From the NCBI RefSeq assembly GCF_042649125.1, contig NZ_JBHRYQ010000001.1, forward strand, positions 620,001 through 684,000: DNA of 64,000 nt, read 5' to 3'. This document shows, one piece after another, positions 17,673 through 27,315 of this stretch. This DNA comes from Leadbetterella lacunae (GTDB lineage: Bacteria; Bacteroidota; Bacteroidia; Cytophagales; Spirosomataceae). Position numbers and translations under genes: made by a program. Every line of letters starts with the position of its first letter. Positions within the stretch are counted from its first letter, which is position 1. The notes under the pieces were generated by a model. The model was not told where the DNA came from. It was given only the letters and a program-made list of their open reading frames with translations, and made no database searches.

Positions 17673-18560
17673 TTGTTAGCCCCAATATTAGTTTTTGCCT
17701 ATAACCGCCCCGATCACTTAAAACAAACTATAGCGTCTTTGTTAAAAAATCCGTTGGCCAAGTCGTCGGTATTGTATGCTTTTTCAGATGGTGCAAAAAC
17801 AGATTTTGAAATCGAAAAAATAAACGAGGTTCGAGATTATCTACGCAAAGTTAGTGGGTTTGCTGATATAATTTTGGAATTTTCGGAAGAAAATAAAGGA
17901 CTGGCCAAGTCCGTAATAGAAGGTGTAAGCAAGGTTATTAATTTACATGATAAAGTGATTGTGTTGGAAGATGACCTTTTGGTAAGTGCCGACTTTTTAA
18001 CTTTTATGAATAATGCCTTAGATTTTTATCAAAATGAAAAAAAGGTTGGATCAGTTTCAGGATATTCTTTTGGTTTGGAGTTACACAATCTTGAACATTC
18101 TTATTTTTTTACGAAAAGAGCATCTTCTTGGGGATGGGGAACATGGAAAAATAGATGGAAAGAGGTAGATTGGGATATGAGTGGTTATAATAAATTTGTA
18201 AAAAACAAAAAGGAAATTTATGAGTTTAAAATTGGTGGAGAGGATCTTTGGGCAATGATTCAAAAACAGAAAAAAGGGTTAATAAATTCCTGGGCAATTA
18301 GATGGACTTTTTATCACTTTTTAAATAAAAGGTACTGTGTTGTACCTAAATATTCTAAAGTTAAAAATATTGGAACAGATGGGTCTGGTACAAATTTTAA
18401 AACTAGAACCAAAAGGTATGATACTGATTTGTTTTTAGGAATTCCACCTTTTATAGATGTTGTTAATCAGGATAATAAAACAGAAGAGTTTTTCCGAAAA
18501 ACATTTAAAACTAGCTATTTCAGAAAAGTTATTAATTTTTTAAGATACGGTATTAAATAA
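17673..18560 (+). CDS. Glycosyltransferase, GT-A fold
   Basis: A 295-residue glycosyltransferase with a GT-A type N-terminal domain: PILVFAYNRPDHLKQTIASL at the start, ENKGLAKSVIEGV, and the metal-binding VLEDDLLVSADFL, which corresponds to the GNT-I-like DxD region. The SSWGWGTWKNRW segment is common in bacterial sugar transferases of this group. The start is TTG, supported by the promoter just upstream; no ATG fits the conserved N-terminus. Donor and acceptor are unknown. Confidence 0.85.
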   Translation: MLAPILVFAYNRPDHLKQTIASLLKNPLAKSSVLYAFSDGAKTDFEIEKINEVRDYLRKVSGFADIILEFSEENKGLAKSVIEGVSKVINLHDKVIVLEDDLLVSADFLTFMNNALDFYQNEKKVGSVSGYSFGLELHNLEHSYFFTKRASSWGWGTWKNRWKEVDWDMSGYNKFVKNKKEIYEFKIGGEDLWAMIQKQKKGLINSWAIRWTFYHFLNKRYCVVPKYSKVKNIGTDGSGTNFKTRTKRYDTDLFLGIPPFIDVVNQDNKTEEFFRKTFKTSYFRKVINFLRYGIK

Positions 18561-18567
18561 GATGTGA

Positions 18568-18603
18568 TTGAAATTTATCTTACACTTTTTTTATTTATTT
18601 TTG
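18568..18603 (+). promoter_or_regulatory. Putative promoter of the secreted modular protein
   Basis: TTG at 18568-18570 and TATTTTTG at 18596-18603 are separated by 25 bases, a little longer than the usual spacing. The leader to the ATG at 18623 would be about 13 bases. The -7 match is exact; the -33 assignment is weaker. Confidence 0.4.
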
Positions 18604-18622
18604 CAGCAAATAAGTACAATAT

Positions 18623-21217
18623 ATGAACAACTTTAAGTTCCACGCATCTAATATTATATGCATTTTGATTTTCGCTCTTTCTGCAAATGCTCAAACAAAC
18701 CAAAAAGAAATAATTTATTCTAATGACTCTAAAAAAAACACATCAAATTCAATTGATGCCAATTACATTGGTACAAATGAATTCTTTTTTAAGGGTCAAT
18801 ATTTAGAAGCAGGTATAACTACAAACGGGACTTTTGGTACAATTACTAATACTCCGAACGATTTTGTGAATTATGGCAAAATTTCAATAATAACAGACAA
18901 TGGTAAAGATGGGTGGAATGTAGGTACACCAAGCAGGTCAGGTGATTATTTTTTACCAGGTACTAGGTATGAGGGTTTTAAAATTCAATTCGGAAATTCT
19001 GTTTATTCGAATATTAATAATGGATTATTTGAAATACAAGGAGATAATGTTTCCTTAAATACGAATTCATTTGGTTATGTGGCTAATTGGCAAGGTGAAG
19101 TTGAGGGCAATTTTAAAATAACCCAAAAAATTGAGTTTGATGTTTCTGAAACTTTCTTAAAGTTCACCATTAAAGTTAAGAATATGAGTTCAAATACTGT
19201 CCCTGTATATTATTCTAAGATGTCTGATCCAGATCAAGAATATACTATATATGGCACCTATGATACCAACAATGCTATAGTTAAGCAAGCAAATGCTTCC
19301 AGTTTCGATTATACTTTACTAACCTCGAAAGGCACTACAGCCGGAATTTACCTAGGGTATTATAGTGAAGATTATCGTTCGAAAGGTGCTTTCTCATTGC
19401 CATGGGATTTGACTCCAAAACAATATTTTGAAGGTCAAGGCGGTGCTATCATTTCAGGCAACCTCAATGGTGATGTAGCCCAATCCATTACTTTTTTTGA
19501 GCCTAATTTAGCTTCTGGAGCAGAAACAGAATTTGTTTTTTATCTTTTAACAAATGAATCAGATTTGTCAAAAGTATTTTGTAATCCAAAAGGTAATATT
19601 TCGGCAGTAAGAAATACTACTTATAATGGTCAAAGTGTAGATTTAAATATTTCATTGGAAGGTAAAGGTCCATGGACATACACTATTAATGGTGTTAATT
19701 ATTCAAGTTCTATTCCTAATCATGTTATTTCTGTTAGTCCTTCTGAATCTACTGAGTACATATTAAGTAACGTTGCAAATTCTTGTGGTGTTTCTTCTTT
19801 AAACAGTAAAACAACAATTTCAGTTATCGCTTGTGAGGCTATTTCCGCAGCTATATCGGGTTCTTCTACAATAACATATGGCTCAAGCACAAATTTGGCT
19901 GTGACCTTTACAGGTTCTGGTCCATTTAATTTTGAAATAAATAATGTAGCATATTCTTCGCAAAATTCTCCATTTATATTAAGTGTAAGTCCTCCAGATA
20001 ATACATCTTATGAATTAAGCAATGTTTCTAATTTTTGTGGAGTAGGTACATCCTCTGGTGTGGCAAATATTAATATAAATGTACCTTGTGACAGCTATGA
20101 ACCAAACAATATTTACTCTACATCTACCTCCATTACCTCTCTTCCTTTTGTAAGTAATCAAATGTGTTTTCATAGGGCAGAAGATGTAGATTGGTTTAAA
20201 ATTAAAATTAAAAATAAAGATTTCTTTATTGAAGTAAAGTTTTTAAATAAAACCTCTATCGGAAATTATAGACTAAAAGTAGATCAAGTAGGAGGGTTAC
20301 TTAATATAGAAACCATTTCATTAGGTGAATTTAATATTGATACCTATTTGAACTTATATGATAGTGACGGGATTTCAGTTTTAGCATCAAATGACGATGG
20401 AGGAGTTGGTTTCTTTTCAAAAATAGTATATAATATTTGTCCAACTCTATTAGAATTAAACAATATCAATTTGAATTCCGGTATTTATTTTGCACAAAAT
20501 TATATTGAAAGTACATCTAATTTATCATCAAATACCTCATTCGCAGCTGGTAATTCGATTTTATTAAAACCAGGTTTTGAAGTCGGCCAAAATGAAGTTT
20601 TTATGGCAGAAATTAAAAACTGCATGTCCTTAATTCCAGAGGTAGAGAAAAAAGTTTTAACTATTCAGCCCGGACCTATAGATGGTAAGGATGCTGATGT
20701 GACGATGAATAATCCATTTCTTAATAGTGGAAATAATGCATTTGTAGATCCTTATTGTTGGACTCAAAGTGGAGATATTAATATTAAAAGAGTTTTTATA
20801 GAGTTTCCTTTAACAAGCCTACCTATAAACGCTATAATAGATTCCGCGTTTGTCAATTTTTATTTTAGTCAAACATTAGTAGAGACATTTAATTATTTTT
20901 TTCCTGGCCACACAGTTGGCAATAATAGTTTAATGATTTATCGGAATTTAAGTGCTTGGAACGAGAATAGTATTAATTGGTCAAATCAACCAGGATTTGA
21001 TTCAAGTATTTCAGTTGAAATACCGGCAGCTATAAATCAAACACAGGATTATATTGACATACCAGTTACAAATCTAGTGAATGAAATGATTTTGAATGGG
21101 AACTATGGATTTCAAATTAGACATAAAATTGAGGAACCATATAAAATTACTTGTTTGACTTCAAGTGAAGAATCGAATAGTTTGAAAAGGCCTAAGCTTG
21201 TAATTTATTATCATTGA
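18623..21217 (+). CDS. Secreted modular protein with Ig-like repeats and a C-terminal DNRLRE-like domain
   Basis: An 864-residue exported protein (signal peptide 1-23, cut near ANA-QT). Domains in order: an N-terminal beta-rich region (about 30-310); two similar Ig-like repeats at about 345-400 and 430-480 (GPWTYTINGVNYSSS and GPFNFEINNVAYSSQ, each followed by VSP.....Y.LSNV...CGV); a PPC-like region from CDSYEPNN at about 489 with a YDSDGISVLASNDDGG segment; a coathanger-like FAAGNSILLKPGFEVG near 640; and a C-terminal DNRLRE/CBM96-like domain (about 685-864) with FIEFPLTSLP and WNENSINWSNQP. No T9SS C-terminal sorting domain is visible. A surface-glycan-binding or adhesin role is inferred. 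It lies inside the glycan island and its end overlaps the convergent GT4 gene. Confidence 0.75.
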   Translation: MNNFKFHASNIICILIFALSANAQTNQKEIIYSNDSKKNTSNSIDANYIGTNEFFFKGQYLEAGITTNGTFGTITNTPNDFVNYGKISIITDNGKDGWNVGTPSRSGDYFLPGTRYEGFKIQFGNSVYSNINNGLFEIQGDNVSLNTNSFGYVANWQGEVEGNFKITQKIEFDVSETFLKFTIKVKNMSSNTVPVYYSKMSDPDQEYTIYGTYDTNNAIVKQANASSFDYTLLTSKGTTAGIYLGYYSEDYRSKGAFSLPWDLTPKQYFEGQGGAIISGNLNGDVAQSITFFEPNLASGAETEFVFYLLTNESDLSKVFCNPKGNISAVRNTTYNGQSVDLNISLEGKGPWTYTINGVNYSSSIPNHVISVSPSESTEYILSNVANSCGVSSLNSKTTISVIACEAISAAISGSSTITYGSSTNLAVTFTGSGPFNFEINNVAYSSQNSPFILSVSPPDNTSYELSNVSNFCGVGTSSGVANININVPCDSYEPNNIYSTSTSITSLPFVSNQMCFHRAEDVDWFKIKIKNKDFFIEVKFLNKTSIGNYRLKVDQVGGLLNIETISLGEFNIDTYLNLYDSDGISVLASNDDGGVGFFSKIVYNICPTLLELNNINLNSGIYFAQNYIESTSNLSSNTSFAAGNSILLKPGFEVGQNEVFMAEIKNCMSLIPEVEKKVLTIQPGPIDGKDADVTMNNPFLNSGNNAFVDPYCWTQSGDINIKRVFIEFPLTSLPINAIIDSAFVNFYFSQTLVETFNYFFPGHTVGNNSLMIYRNLSAWNENSINWSNQPGFDSSISVEIPAAINQTQDYIDIPVTNLVNEMILNGNYGFQIRHKIEEPYKITCLTSSEESNSLKRPKLVIYYH

Positions 21218-22451
21218 TAATGTCATTATATAGGCTTTGGTATTTCAAAGCTACTTTACTCTCGTTAAACTTTTCAATTGAAATCTTTATACATTTTTCG
21301 CGTAGGTCATTGGTGGAATTTTCAAAACACCATTTAATACCCTCTGCCATATCTTTAGAATCTTTATATTTTGCTAAGTATCCTGTTTCTAAATGATCTA
21401 TTATTTCTGGGATCCCACCTATATTGAAACTAACTACTGGAGTTCCACAAGAGAGAGATTCAACGATTGTATTAGGTAAGTTATCTTGAAGTGAGGGTGC
21501 GATGAATACATCCGCAAGGTTATAATATTCACATAATATATCTTCACTGATTGTTTTTGGTAGGTTAATTGATGTCTTTAACAAAGGAGAATTTATTTTG
21601 CCTACAACTAAAATTTCAAATTCAATATTAATATTTCTTAATAAAAATATTGAATCAATAAAATATTTGAAACCTTTACGCTCATCTTCAGTGTTCATTG
21701 CTAAAAATAAGATATAATTTTTATCAGGATTTAAATTATATTTTTCACGAAGTCGTTCTCTATTTAGTTTCTTAAACACACCATTATTGATTGGGTTAGG
21801 AATATTAAATATATGCCTTTTAGGTAATAAATTACTTGATTTAGCTAAATTGCTTATCCATTTACTACACCCTACAAAATAAATATTTTTGTCTTTATAA
21901 ATTTTTTGTTTTTTTAGAAATATTTTATTTGATAAGTCATTTTTAAAATGATTACGCAAAAATGGTTCACAATTACCACAGTTAGTTTTAAAATTTTCAC
22001 ATGTTCCACTGTAATGGCAACCACCTGTAAACGGCCACATGTCATGAAGTGTCCAAACAATCGGTTTATTTAATTCAAATATTTTCTCTAAATTATTTAA
22101 TGATAAAAAACCAAAATTTATCCAATGAAGATGGATTAAATCATATTCAAGAAGGTTTATTTTTTTTGTTAAGTCAATTCCAATAATAGCGGGTGAAAAT
22201 AAAAAACGTATTTTTTTCTCTTTTTCATATTTTAAAAAAAAAAGTCTTTCGACAATAAAACGTAGTTTATTCTTTAATTTGTAATTATTTCCTTGTTTTA
22301 TTTGGATGATATTGGAGTTGTCTAAAGTTTTATTTTGTACAAATAGTGAAACGTCTAAATTAGTATATTTTTTAAGCGAATTTAACAGTCTAATTGAGGC
22401 AATAGAAGCACCACCTAAGTTATCATCAATATTTATCAAAGCAATTTTCAT
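21192..22451 (-). CDS. Glycosyltransferase family 4
   Basis: A 419-residue GT-B fold glycosyltransferase. The N-terminal acceptor domain starts INIDDNLGGASIASIRLL. A cysteine-rich segment (GGCHYSGTCENFKTNCGNC) follows HDMWPFT, as in WcaL/CapM-like enzymes. The C-terminal donor domain has the E-x7-E element in SLQDNLPNTIVESLSCGTPVV. Its start overlaps the end of the methyltransferase gene by 4 bases (ATGA). Base composition is strikingly poor in G and C here; sample lines around 21.9 and 22.2 kb are near 15-17 percent, against over 40 percent in parts of the YfhO gene. This suggests different ancestry. Confidence 0.9.
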   Translation of the reverse strand: MKIALINIDDNLGGASIASIRLLNSLKKYTNLDVSLFVQNKTLDNSNIIQIKQGNNYKLKNKLRFIVERLFFLKYEKEKKIRFLFSPAIIGIDLTKKINLLEYDLIHLHWINFGFLSLNNLEKIFELNKPIVWTLHDMWPFTGGCHYSGTCENFKTNCGNCEPFLRNHFKNDLSNKIFLKKQKIYKDKNIYFVGCSKWISNLAKSSNLLPKRHIFNIPNPINNGVFKKLNRERLREKYNLNPDKNYILFLAMNTEDERKGFKYFIDSIFLLRNINIEFEILVVGKINSPLLKTSINLPKTISEDILCEYYNLADVFIAPSLQDNLPNTIVESLSCGTPVVSFNIGGIPEIIDHLETGYLAKYKDSKDMAEGIKWCFENSTNDLREKCIKISIEKFNESKVALKYQSLYNDIINDNKLQA

Positions 22452-23188
22452 TTTGTTGCTGTTATATTAATATAAGGCGAAAAAAATCTAGTCTCAATTG
22501 GGATTAGTTTGAATATAACTTTAAAAAACAGCCAAATTATGTTGAATGCTTTTTTAAAAAAAAATGATTTTTCATCAAAATTTTCTAACCAAATCATAAA
22601 TGAGCCATAATAACGAACTTCGATATTTTTCAAACCAAGTTGCTCACAAATGCTATGTAATTTTTCAATATTCATGCAATCAATATTGTGCTTTTTATAA
22701 TTTTCCAAATCAAAATATTTTTGTATTAGGCCGTTTAATCCTTTGAAATTTGGAATATTAATAAAGAGAACACCTTTCTCATTTAAAAAATCAGTATGCA
22801 TTTTTATTATTTCAGAAGTATTTTCGAAATGCTCTATTAATCCCACTGAAAGCACTAAATCATATTTGGTTTTTATATCATAATTAAATAAATCAGCTTC
22901 TATTAATTTTACAGAATTTACATTCAGTTCATTTATCTTCAATAAGGACTCTATTTGTTTTTTTATAACTACATAATCTAATAAAGTAGATTCAATGTTT
23001 AGGTATTTTTTTAAGTAAATAGCATAATATCCAGGATAACCTCCCAACTCAATTGCCGTTTTAACTTTATTTTTAGAAGTTATTTTTTTTAAGATTTCAG
23101 ATAGAATATAGTTAGGTTTAACTTTAATATTAAGATTTGTTTTGTTTTCCCAATATTTAATCCAGAAATTTTTATCCGTTAAATTCAT
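22448..23188 (-). CDS. Class I SAM-dependent methyltransferase
   Basis: A 246-residue methyltransferase. Motif I reads TAIELGGYPGYYAIYL, the acidic binding position is LLDY, and the later DLVLSVGLIEHF and GVLFINIPNFKGL are typical of sugar or lipid-linked acceptor enzymes of glycan loci. The C-terminal 50 residues are hydrophobic and basic, possibly peripheral to the membrane. It is coupled by 4-base overlaps to the YfhO gene upstream and to the GT4 gene downstream, so the three are one transcript. Confidence 0.8.
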   Translation of the reverse strand: MNLTDKNFWIKYWENKTNLNIKVKPNYILSEILKKITSKNKVKTAIELGGYPGYYAIYLKKYLNIESTLLDYVVIKKQIESLLKINELNVNSVKLIEADLFNYDIKTKYDLVLSVGLIEHFENTSEIIKMHTDFLNEKGVLFINIPNFKGLNGLIQKYFDLENYKKHNIDCMNIEKLHSICEQLGLKNIEVRYYGSFMIWLENFDEKSFFFKKAFNIIWLFFKVIFKLIPIETRFFSPYINITATK

Positions 23189-25623
23189 TTTTTAATATTT
23201 ACAATTAGTACTATTAAACCTAACAAAACCAACCCGATAGACGCTGCTAAATCTATTTTACCTCCAATCTCTACTGATTTAGGTTTAAATACAAATTTGA
23301 CCTCATGTTTTCCTTTTGGTATTTGTATTCCTCTTAGTGTATAATCTACTTTTTGGTGATCAACGGTTTGTCCGTCAATAGTTGAAATCCAATCGATGTT
23401 TCCACGATAGTAGATTTCAGAAAATACGGCAAATTGGTCTGAGGTTGTATTTGTTTCGTAAACTAACTCATTTGGTTTATAGCTGCTCAAAACTATTTTA
23501 TTAGCAGAATCTTTAGCGAAAACTTTGTTGCTTAATTTTTGGTTTTCTTGGGCTACCGCTGTGTTTTTAGGGTTAATTTTTCCTATTAATTCTATTTCAA
23601 CATCAGCATTAGGCACCGAAACCAATGAATCAACAAACCAAGCATGACCTAAAGCATCAGGGTTTCTCTGAGCCATTGGCTTGTTATCAGGTCCATTTAC
23701 TATCAAATATTTTGTATTTAGCATATTCAAAATAGGCAAATTGATTTTACCATCTTTTGTCATTTGATAGTCATAAAGTTCTTGTATTTTCTTGAGTTTG
23801 GCCCCATGATAACCACCAATTGACTTGTGGAAATATGAGTCTCGAGCATCTGACCAGAACCCTGTGGTTAAGTTAACTACTTTATAGTTTGGGTCCGTAT
23901 CTTTCAAAATTTCTAAGTCAGCTGCAGTTGGCTCAAAAACAACTTGAGCTTGATTTTTATTCATAAAGTCATCGTTGTTGAAGTACCTTTTGTTAACCCC
24001 AAACATATCAAAAACTAGTAATAATGCGATTCCTGCAACTAAGAAAATATGTTTGATTTTTTGTTTTGAAAATAAATAAATCAAACCAATACACAATAGA
24101 ACCAAAATTAAACCTCTTTGAATATCTTTAATGGCCATTGACTCTCTGTCAGAAACAAGTGCATTTAAAACTCTAGCAGAAAAATCACCTCCTAAAGATT
24201 GAGTTAGACTTTCTTTAAATGAAGCATCGTTTGCTCCTGAAAAACTTACTGAGAAATATCCAACCACAGCTAAGGCTACAATAGTTCCTAGTGAATAAAA
24301 TACACTTTTCTTTAATTCTTCCCAATTGAATTTCTTATCGAAAAGTTCACTTAGCGTATTTGCAGCACCAAAAACTAATAAGAAATGTACAATAGTAAGT
24401 GTCATTGTAACTGCTCTAAACTTATTATATCCAGGCAAATTATCGTAGATGATATTATTTATCGATGGGAAATTAGAACCCCATGATAACATCAAAAAGA
24501 ATAATGTCAAACCAAATGTTACCCATTTAAATTTGCTTTTTATTAAGAACAGACCTAATATAAACAAGAATATTACAATAATACCAGAATAAGAAGGCCC
24601 CGTAGTGAATGACTGATTTCCATGGTAGAGTGGTAACTGTCCAATAAATTGCTGAGCCATTCCTGCATCTACTCCGCCACTTGTTAATGTTTTGTAGGTA
24701 TCTGAGTCTACACCCAAAGAACCCGACGATCCGCCTCCCATAATATCCGGAAACAGTAGGTTAAATGACTCGTCAATACCATAACTCCAACCAAATGCAT
24801 AGTCGCGGTCTAAGCCAGAAGTACCAGCACTTGAGGTTTTAAGTTCTGATTTGCCTCTGGTGGTTTCAGCTGAATAAGATAGGTTATTCCAAAGTCTCAT
24901 CCCGTTCATTCCAATTCCTATCAAAACACTTATCGCTAATGCACCAACTACCTTCCCAAGTTTCGAGAGTTCTCTTTTTTGAATCAATTTAATTCCTTCA
25001 TATGCAGTATATGCTATCAAAATAAAGGCAAAGTAATAGGTAATTTGAAGGTGGTTGGCATATAATTCTAATCCAAAAAACAAAGCCGTTAAAAAAGCTC
25101 CCAATAAATATTTTCCTCTAAAAATATAAACAAAACCGGCCAATAATGCTGGACAGTAAGCCAATGCAAGGATTTTAGAAATATGACCAGCTTCAGTATA
25201 TAAAAAATTATAAGTTCCGAAAGCATAGGCTATAGAGGCAATTATTGCCACTGCATTTGATTTTTTTAAACTTACCATTAAAATGTAAAAGCCAACCATT
25301 AGCAAGAAGATTACATTGGCTGGTGCTGGTAATGCATTTGTGAAAAATTGCCCAATTTTAGAGGACAAACTGTAAGGATAGTCACCTACAATCATAAAAC
25401 TAGGCATTCCTCCAAACATCGAGTTTGTCCAGTACACCCATTCTCCCGTCTTTTCATGATAGTCCTGCAATTCTTTTGCTCCTCCTGAGGCCATGTTGAT
25501 GTCATGCATTGATAAAGTCTTTCCACTTAATACTGGGCTGAAATAGATAAAAGTGATGCCCAAGAAAATTACAATTGCAATAAGGCTTGGAATGAGTTTT
25601 TTGAAATCAAATGAGTTTTTCAT
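23185..25623 (-). CDS. YfhO family integral membrane protein
   Basis: An 812-residue protein of the YfhO family: an N-terminal membrane domain with about 12-13 helices and a C-terminal periplasmic beta-rich domain ending in a final helix. The start FSPVLSGKTLSMHDI, the WTNSMFGGMPSFM loop and the late QIPKGKHEVKFVFKP are characteristic. YfhO proteins in Firmicutes glycosylate lipoteichoic acid and have a GT-C-like membrane fold; in Bacteroidota the acceptor is unknown. It heads the YfhO-methyltransferase-GT4 unit. Confidence 0.85.
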   Translation of the reverse strand: MKNSFDFKKLIPSLIAIVIFLGITFIYFSPVLSGKTLSMHDINMASGGAKELQDYHEKTGEWVYWTNSMFGGMPSFMIVGDYPYSLSSKIGQFFTNALPAPANVIFLLMVGFYILMVSLKKSNAVAIIASIAYAFGTYNFLYTEAGHISKILALAYCPALLAGFVYIFRGKYLLGAFLTALFFGLELYANHLQITYYFAFILIAYTAYEGIKLIQKRELSKLGKVVGALAISVLIGIGMNGMRLWNNLSYSAETTRGKSELKTSSAGTSGLDRDYAFGWSYGIDESFNLLFPDIMGGGSSGSLGVDSDTYKTLTSGGVDAGMAQQFIGQLPLYHGNQSFTTGPSYSGIIVIFLFILGLFLIKSKFKWVTFGLTLFFLMLSWGSNFPSINNIIYDNLPGYNKFRAVTMTLTIVHFLLVFGAANTLSELFDKKFNWEELKKSVFYSLGTIVALAVVGYFSVSFSGANDASFKESLTQSLGGDFSARVLNALVSDRESMAIKDIQRGLILVLLCIGLIYLFSKQKIKHIFLVAGIALLLVFDMFGVNKRYFNNDDFMNKNQAQVVFEPTAADLEILKDTDPNYKVVNLTTGFWSDARDSYFHKSIGGYHGAKLKKIQELYDYQMTKDGKINLPILNMLNTKYLIVNGPDNKPMAQRNPDALGHAWFVDSLVSVPNADVEIELIGKINPKNTAVAQENQKLSNKVFAKDSANKIVLSSYKPNELVYETNTTSDQFAVFSEIYYRGNIDWISTIDGQTVDHQKVDYTLRGIQIPKGKHEVKFVFKPKSVEIGGKIDLAASIGLVLLGLIVLIVNIKK

Positions 25624-25818
25624 ATGAGACGAGAATCTATTTTGAAATGGTTTTTGTTTTTTATTAGGATAATACTCTTTAATGCTGGTCTAAAAGCATG
25701 CCAAAGATAATTAAAAGCTTCTATTTTTGAATGTCATTAAGGGTTTTCATTTGCTAAAAAATCAATTTTGATTTCCTTTGGTGCTAATATTTACTTTTAA
25801 GCACAAAAACATATTTCT

Positions 25819-25826
25819 TACCTTTG
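25819..25826 (+). promoter_or_regulatory. Putative -7 element for the GT2 gene
   Basis: TACCTTTG is an exact TAnnTTTG match 17 bases before the GT2 start, in the 219-base gap between divergent genes. No TTG was found at the expected -33 distance. Confidence 0.4.
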
Positions 25827-25842
25827 TGTCAAATTTTCATAT

Positions 25843-26610
25843 ATGGCTTTAATAAGTATCATCACTATCACCTACAATGCTGAGAAGTTTTTGGAGCGTA
25901 CTATACTTAGTATCGCTAATCAAACACTTTCTGACTTTGAGTATATTATTATTGATGGCGGTTCAAAAGACGGTACGATGGCCATAGCTGAAAAATACAA
26001 AGAACAAGTATCTTACATAAAGTCTGAAAAAGATAAAGGCTTGTATGATGCTATGAATAAGGGGATTAAAGCCGCAACTGGTAAATACATCTGGTTTATT
26101 AATGCAGGGGATGAAATTTTTGAGCGAGAGGCTATTCAAAAAATAAAAGAACTTGAAGTGGCAGCAAGTCCTGATATTGTGTATGGTGAAACCATGATTG
26201 TAGATTCAGTTAGAAAAGATTTAGGCCTACGCTCTGAAATAGGCCCTCATAAATTACCGAAAGTTTTGGACTGGAAATCCTTTAAAAAAGGTATGTTGAT
26301 TTGTCACCAAGCATTTATTGTCAAAAGAGAATTGGCTCCTTTTTATATTGAAAATAACCTAAGTGCCGATATTGATTGGGAAATAAAATGTATTAAAGCT
26401 GCTCAGAAGAGCATGATATATCCTGGAGTTTTAGCAAAATACCTAGAAGGCGGTGTTTCTCACCAACAAATGGTGAAGTCTTGGCTTGATAGGTATAAAG
26501 TACTTCAAAGTCACTTTGGTTTTTTTGAAAACCTACTTAATCACATCGCTATTATTTTTCGAGCGGACTGGAAAAATATTCTACGGTTATCAAAATATGT
26601 CAAAAAGTGA
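25843..26610 (+). CDS. Glycosyltransferase family 2 (WcaA/SpsA-like)
   Basis: A 255-residue inverting GT-A glycosyltransferase. It begins ISIITITYNAEKFLERTI, has IIDGGSKDGT for nucleotide-sugar binding, DKGLYDAMNKGI, and the metal-binding WFINAGDE (DxD position as AGD). The late DIDWEIKC holds the probable catalytic acid region. It is of the short, soluble type seen in capsule and O-antigen loci. Its end overlaps the convergent bshB1 gene by 21 bases. Donor sugar not assignable. Confidence 0.9.
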   Translation: MALISIITITYNAEKFLERTILSIANQTLSDFEYIIIDGGSKDGTMAIAEKYKEQVSYIKSEKDKGLYDAMNKGIKAATGKYIWFINAGDEIFEREAIQKIKELEVAASPDIVYGETMIVDSVRKDLGLRSEIGPHKLPKVLDWKSFKKGMLICHQAFIVKRELAPFYIENNLSADIDWEIKCIKAAQKSMIYPGVLAKYLEGGVSHQQMVKSWLDRYKVLQSHFGFFENLLNHIAIIFRADWKNILRLSKYVKK

Positions 26611-27315
26611 CTTTACCCCAATTGTTTTTGACTTAGTAAAGCCTTCACCATATTTTACGCCAATCTTGTGACCCATTTCTGCAGATCTCGATTTAATAAA
26701 ATCCAAAAACTCTGGAGATGAAATATAACTTTCGGGTTCTTTGCTGTTTGGATCAAAAAATTGACTTCTAAATGCTCGAATAGCAAGTTCTTTAGTTTCC
26801 CAAAATTCACTTACATCTACCACAAAGTCAGGCTCAATGTATCGGTCTTGAATGTAATGATACACAGCCTTTGGTCTCCATGCGGCTTGTTTGTTTCCTT
26901 CCTCATCAAAAGTATCAATCATCCTAAGTCCGCTGTAAAAACATGCTTCATCTGCTAGTTGAGATGACCTTCCATGGTCAGGGTGCCTATCTTCTACCGC
27001 ATTAGCCAAAACCACTTCAGGTCTATATTTTCTAATATATTTTATAATTGCTTTTTGGTGTTCTTCGTCGTTTTTAAAGAATCCATCTCGGAAGCCCAGA
27101 TTTTCTCTCGCTGATAATCCTAAGATTTTCCCAGACTCATTTGCCTCTGCTATTCTGATTTCTGGCGTACCTCGGGTACCTAAATCTCCGGCTGTAAAGT
27201 CAATTAGAGCTACTTTTTTTCCTTCTTTTATGTGTTTTAGTATTGTGCCCGCACAGCTTAATTCGGCATCGTCAGGATGCACGGCCATTACTAAAATATC
27301 TACTTTGTGATCCAT
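26590..27315 (-). CDS. bshB1: Bacillithiol biosynthesis deacetylase BshB1
   Basis: A 241-residue zinc-dependent PIG-L/LmbE-family deacetylase, which removes the acetyl group from GlcNAc-malate in bacillithiol synthesis. The metal motif AVHPDDAE lies at 11-18 and the second motif HPDHGR at 111-116. The segment FTAGDLGTRGT and the C-terminal FRSQFFDPNSKEPE are typical of the BshB1 subgroup rather than of general LmbE proteins. The ATG overlaps the M23 peptidase stop by one base. bshA and bshC are not in the window. Confidence 0.93.
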   Translation of the reverse strand: MDHKVDILVMAVHPDDAELSCAGTILKHIKEGKKVALIDFTAGDLGTRGTPEIRIAEANESGKILGLSARENLGFRDGFFKNDEEHQKAIIKYIRKYRPEVVLANAVEDRHPDHGRSSQLADEACFYSGLRMIDTFDEEGNKQAAWRPKAVYHYIQDRYIEPDFVVDVSEFWETKELAIRAFRSQFFDPNSKEPESYISSPEFLDFIKSRSAEMGHKIGVKYGEGFTKSKTIGVKSLFDIF

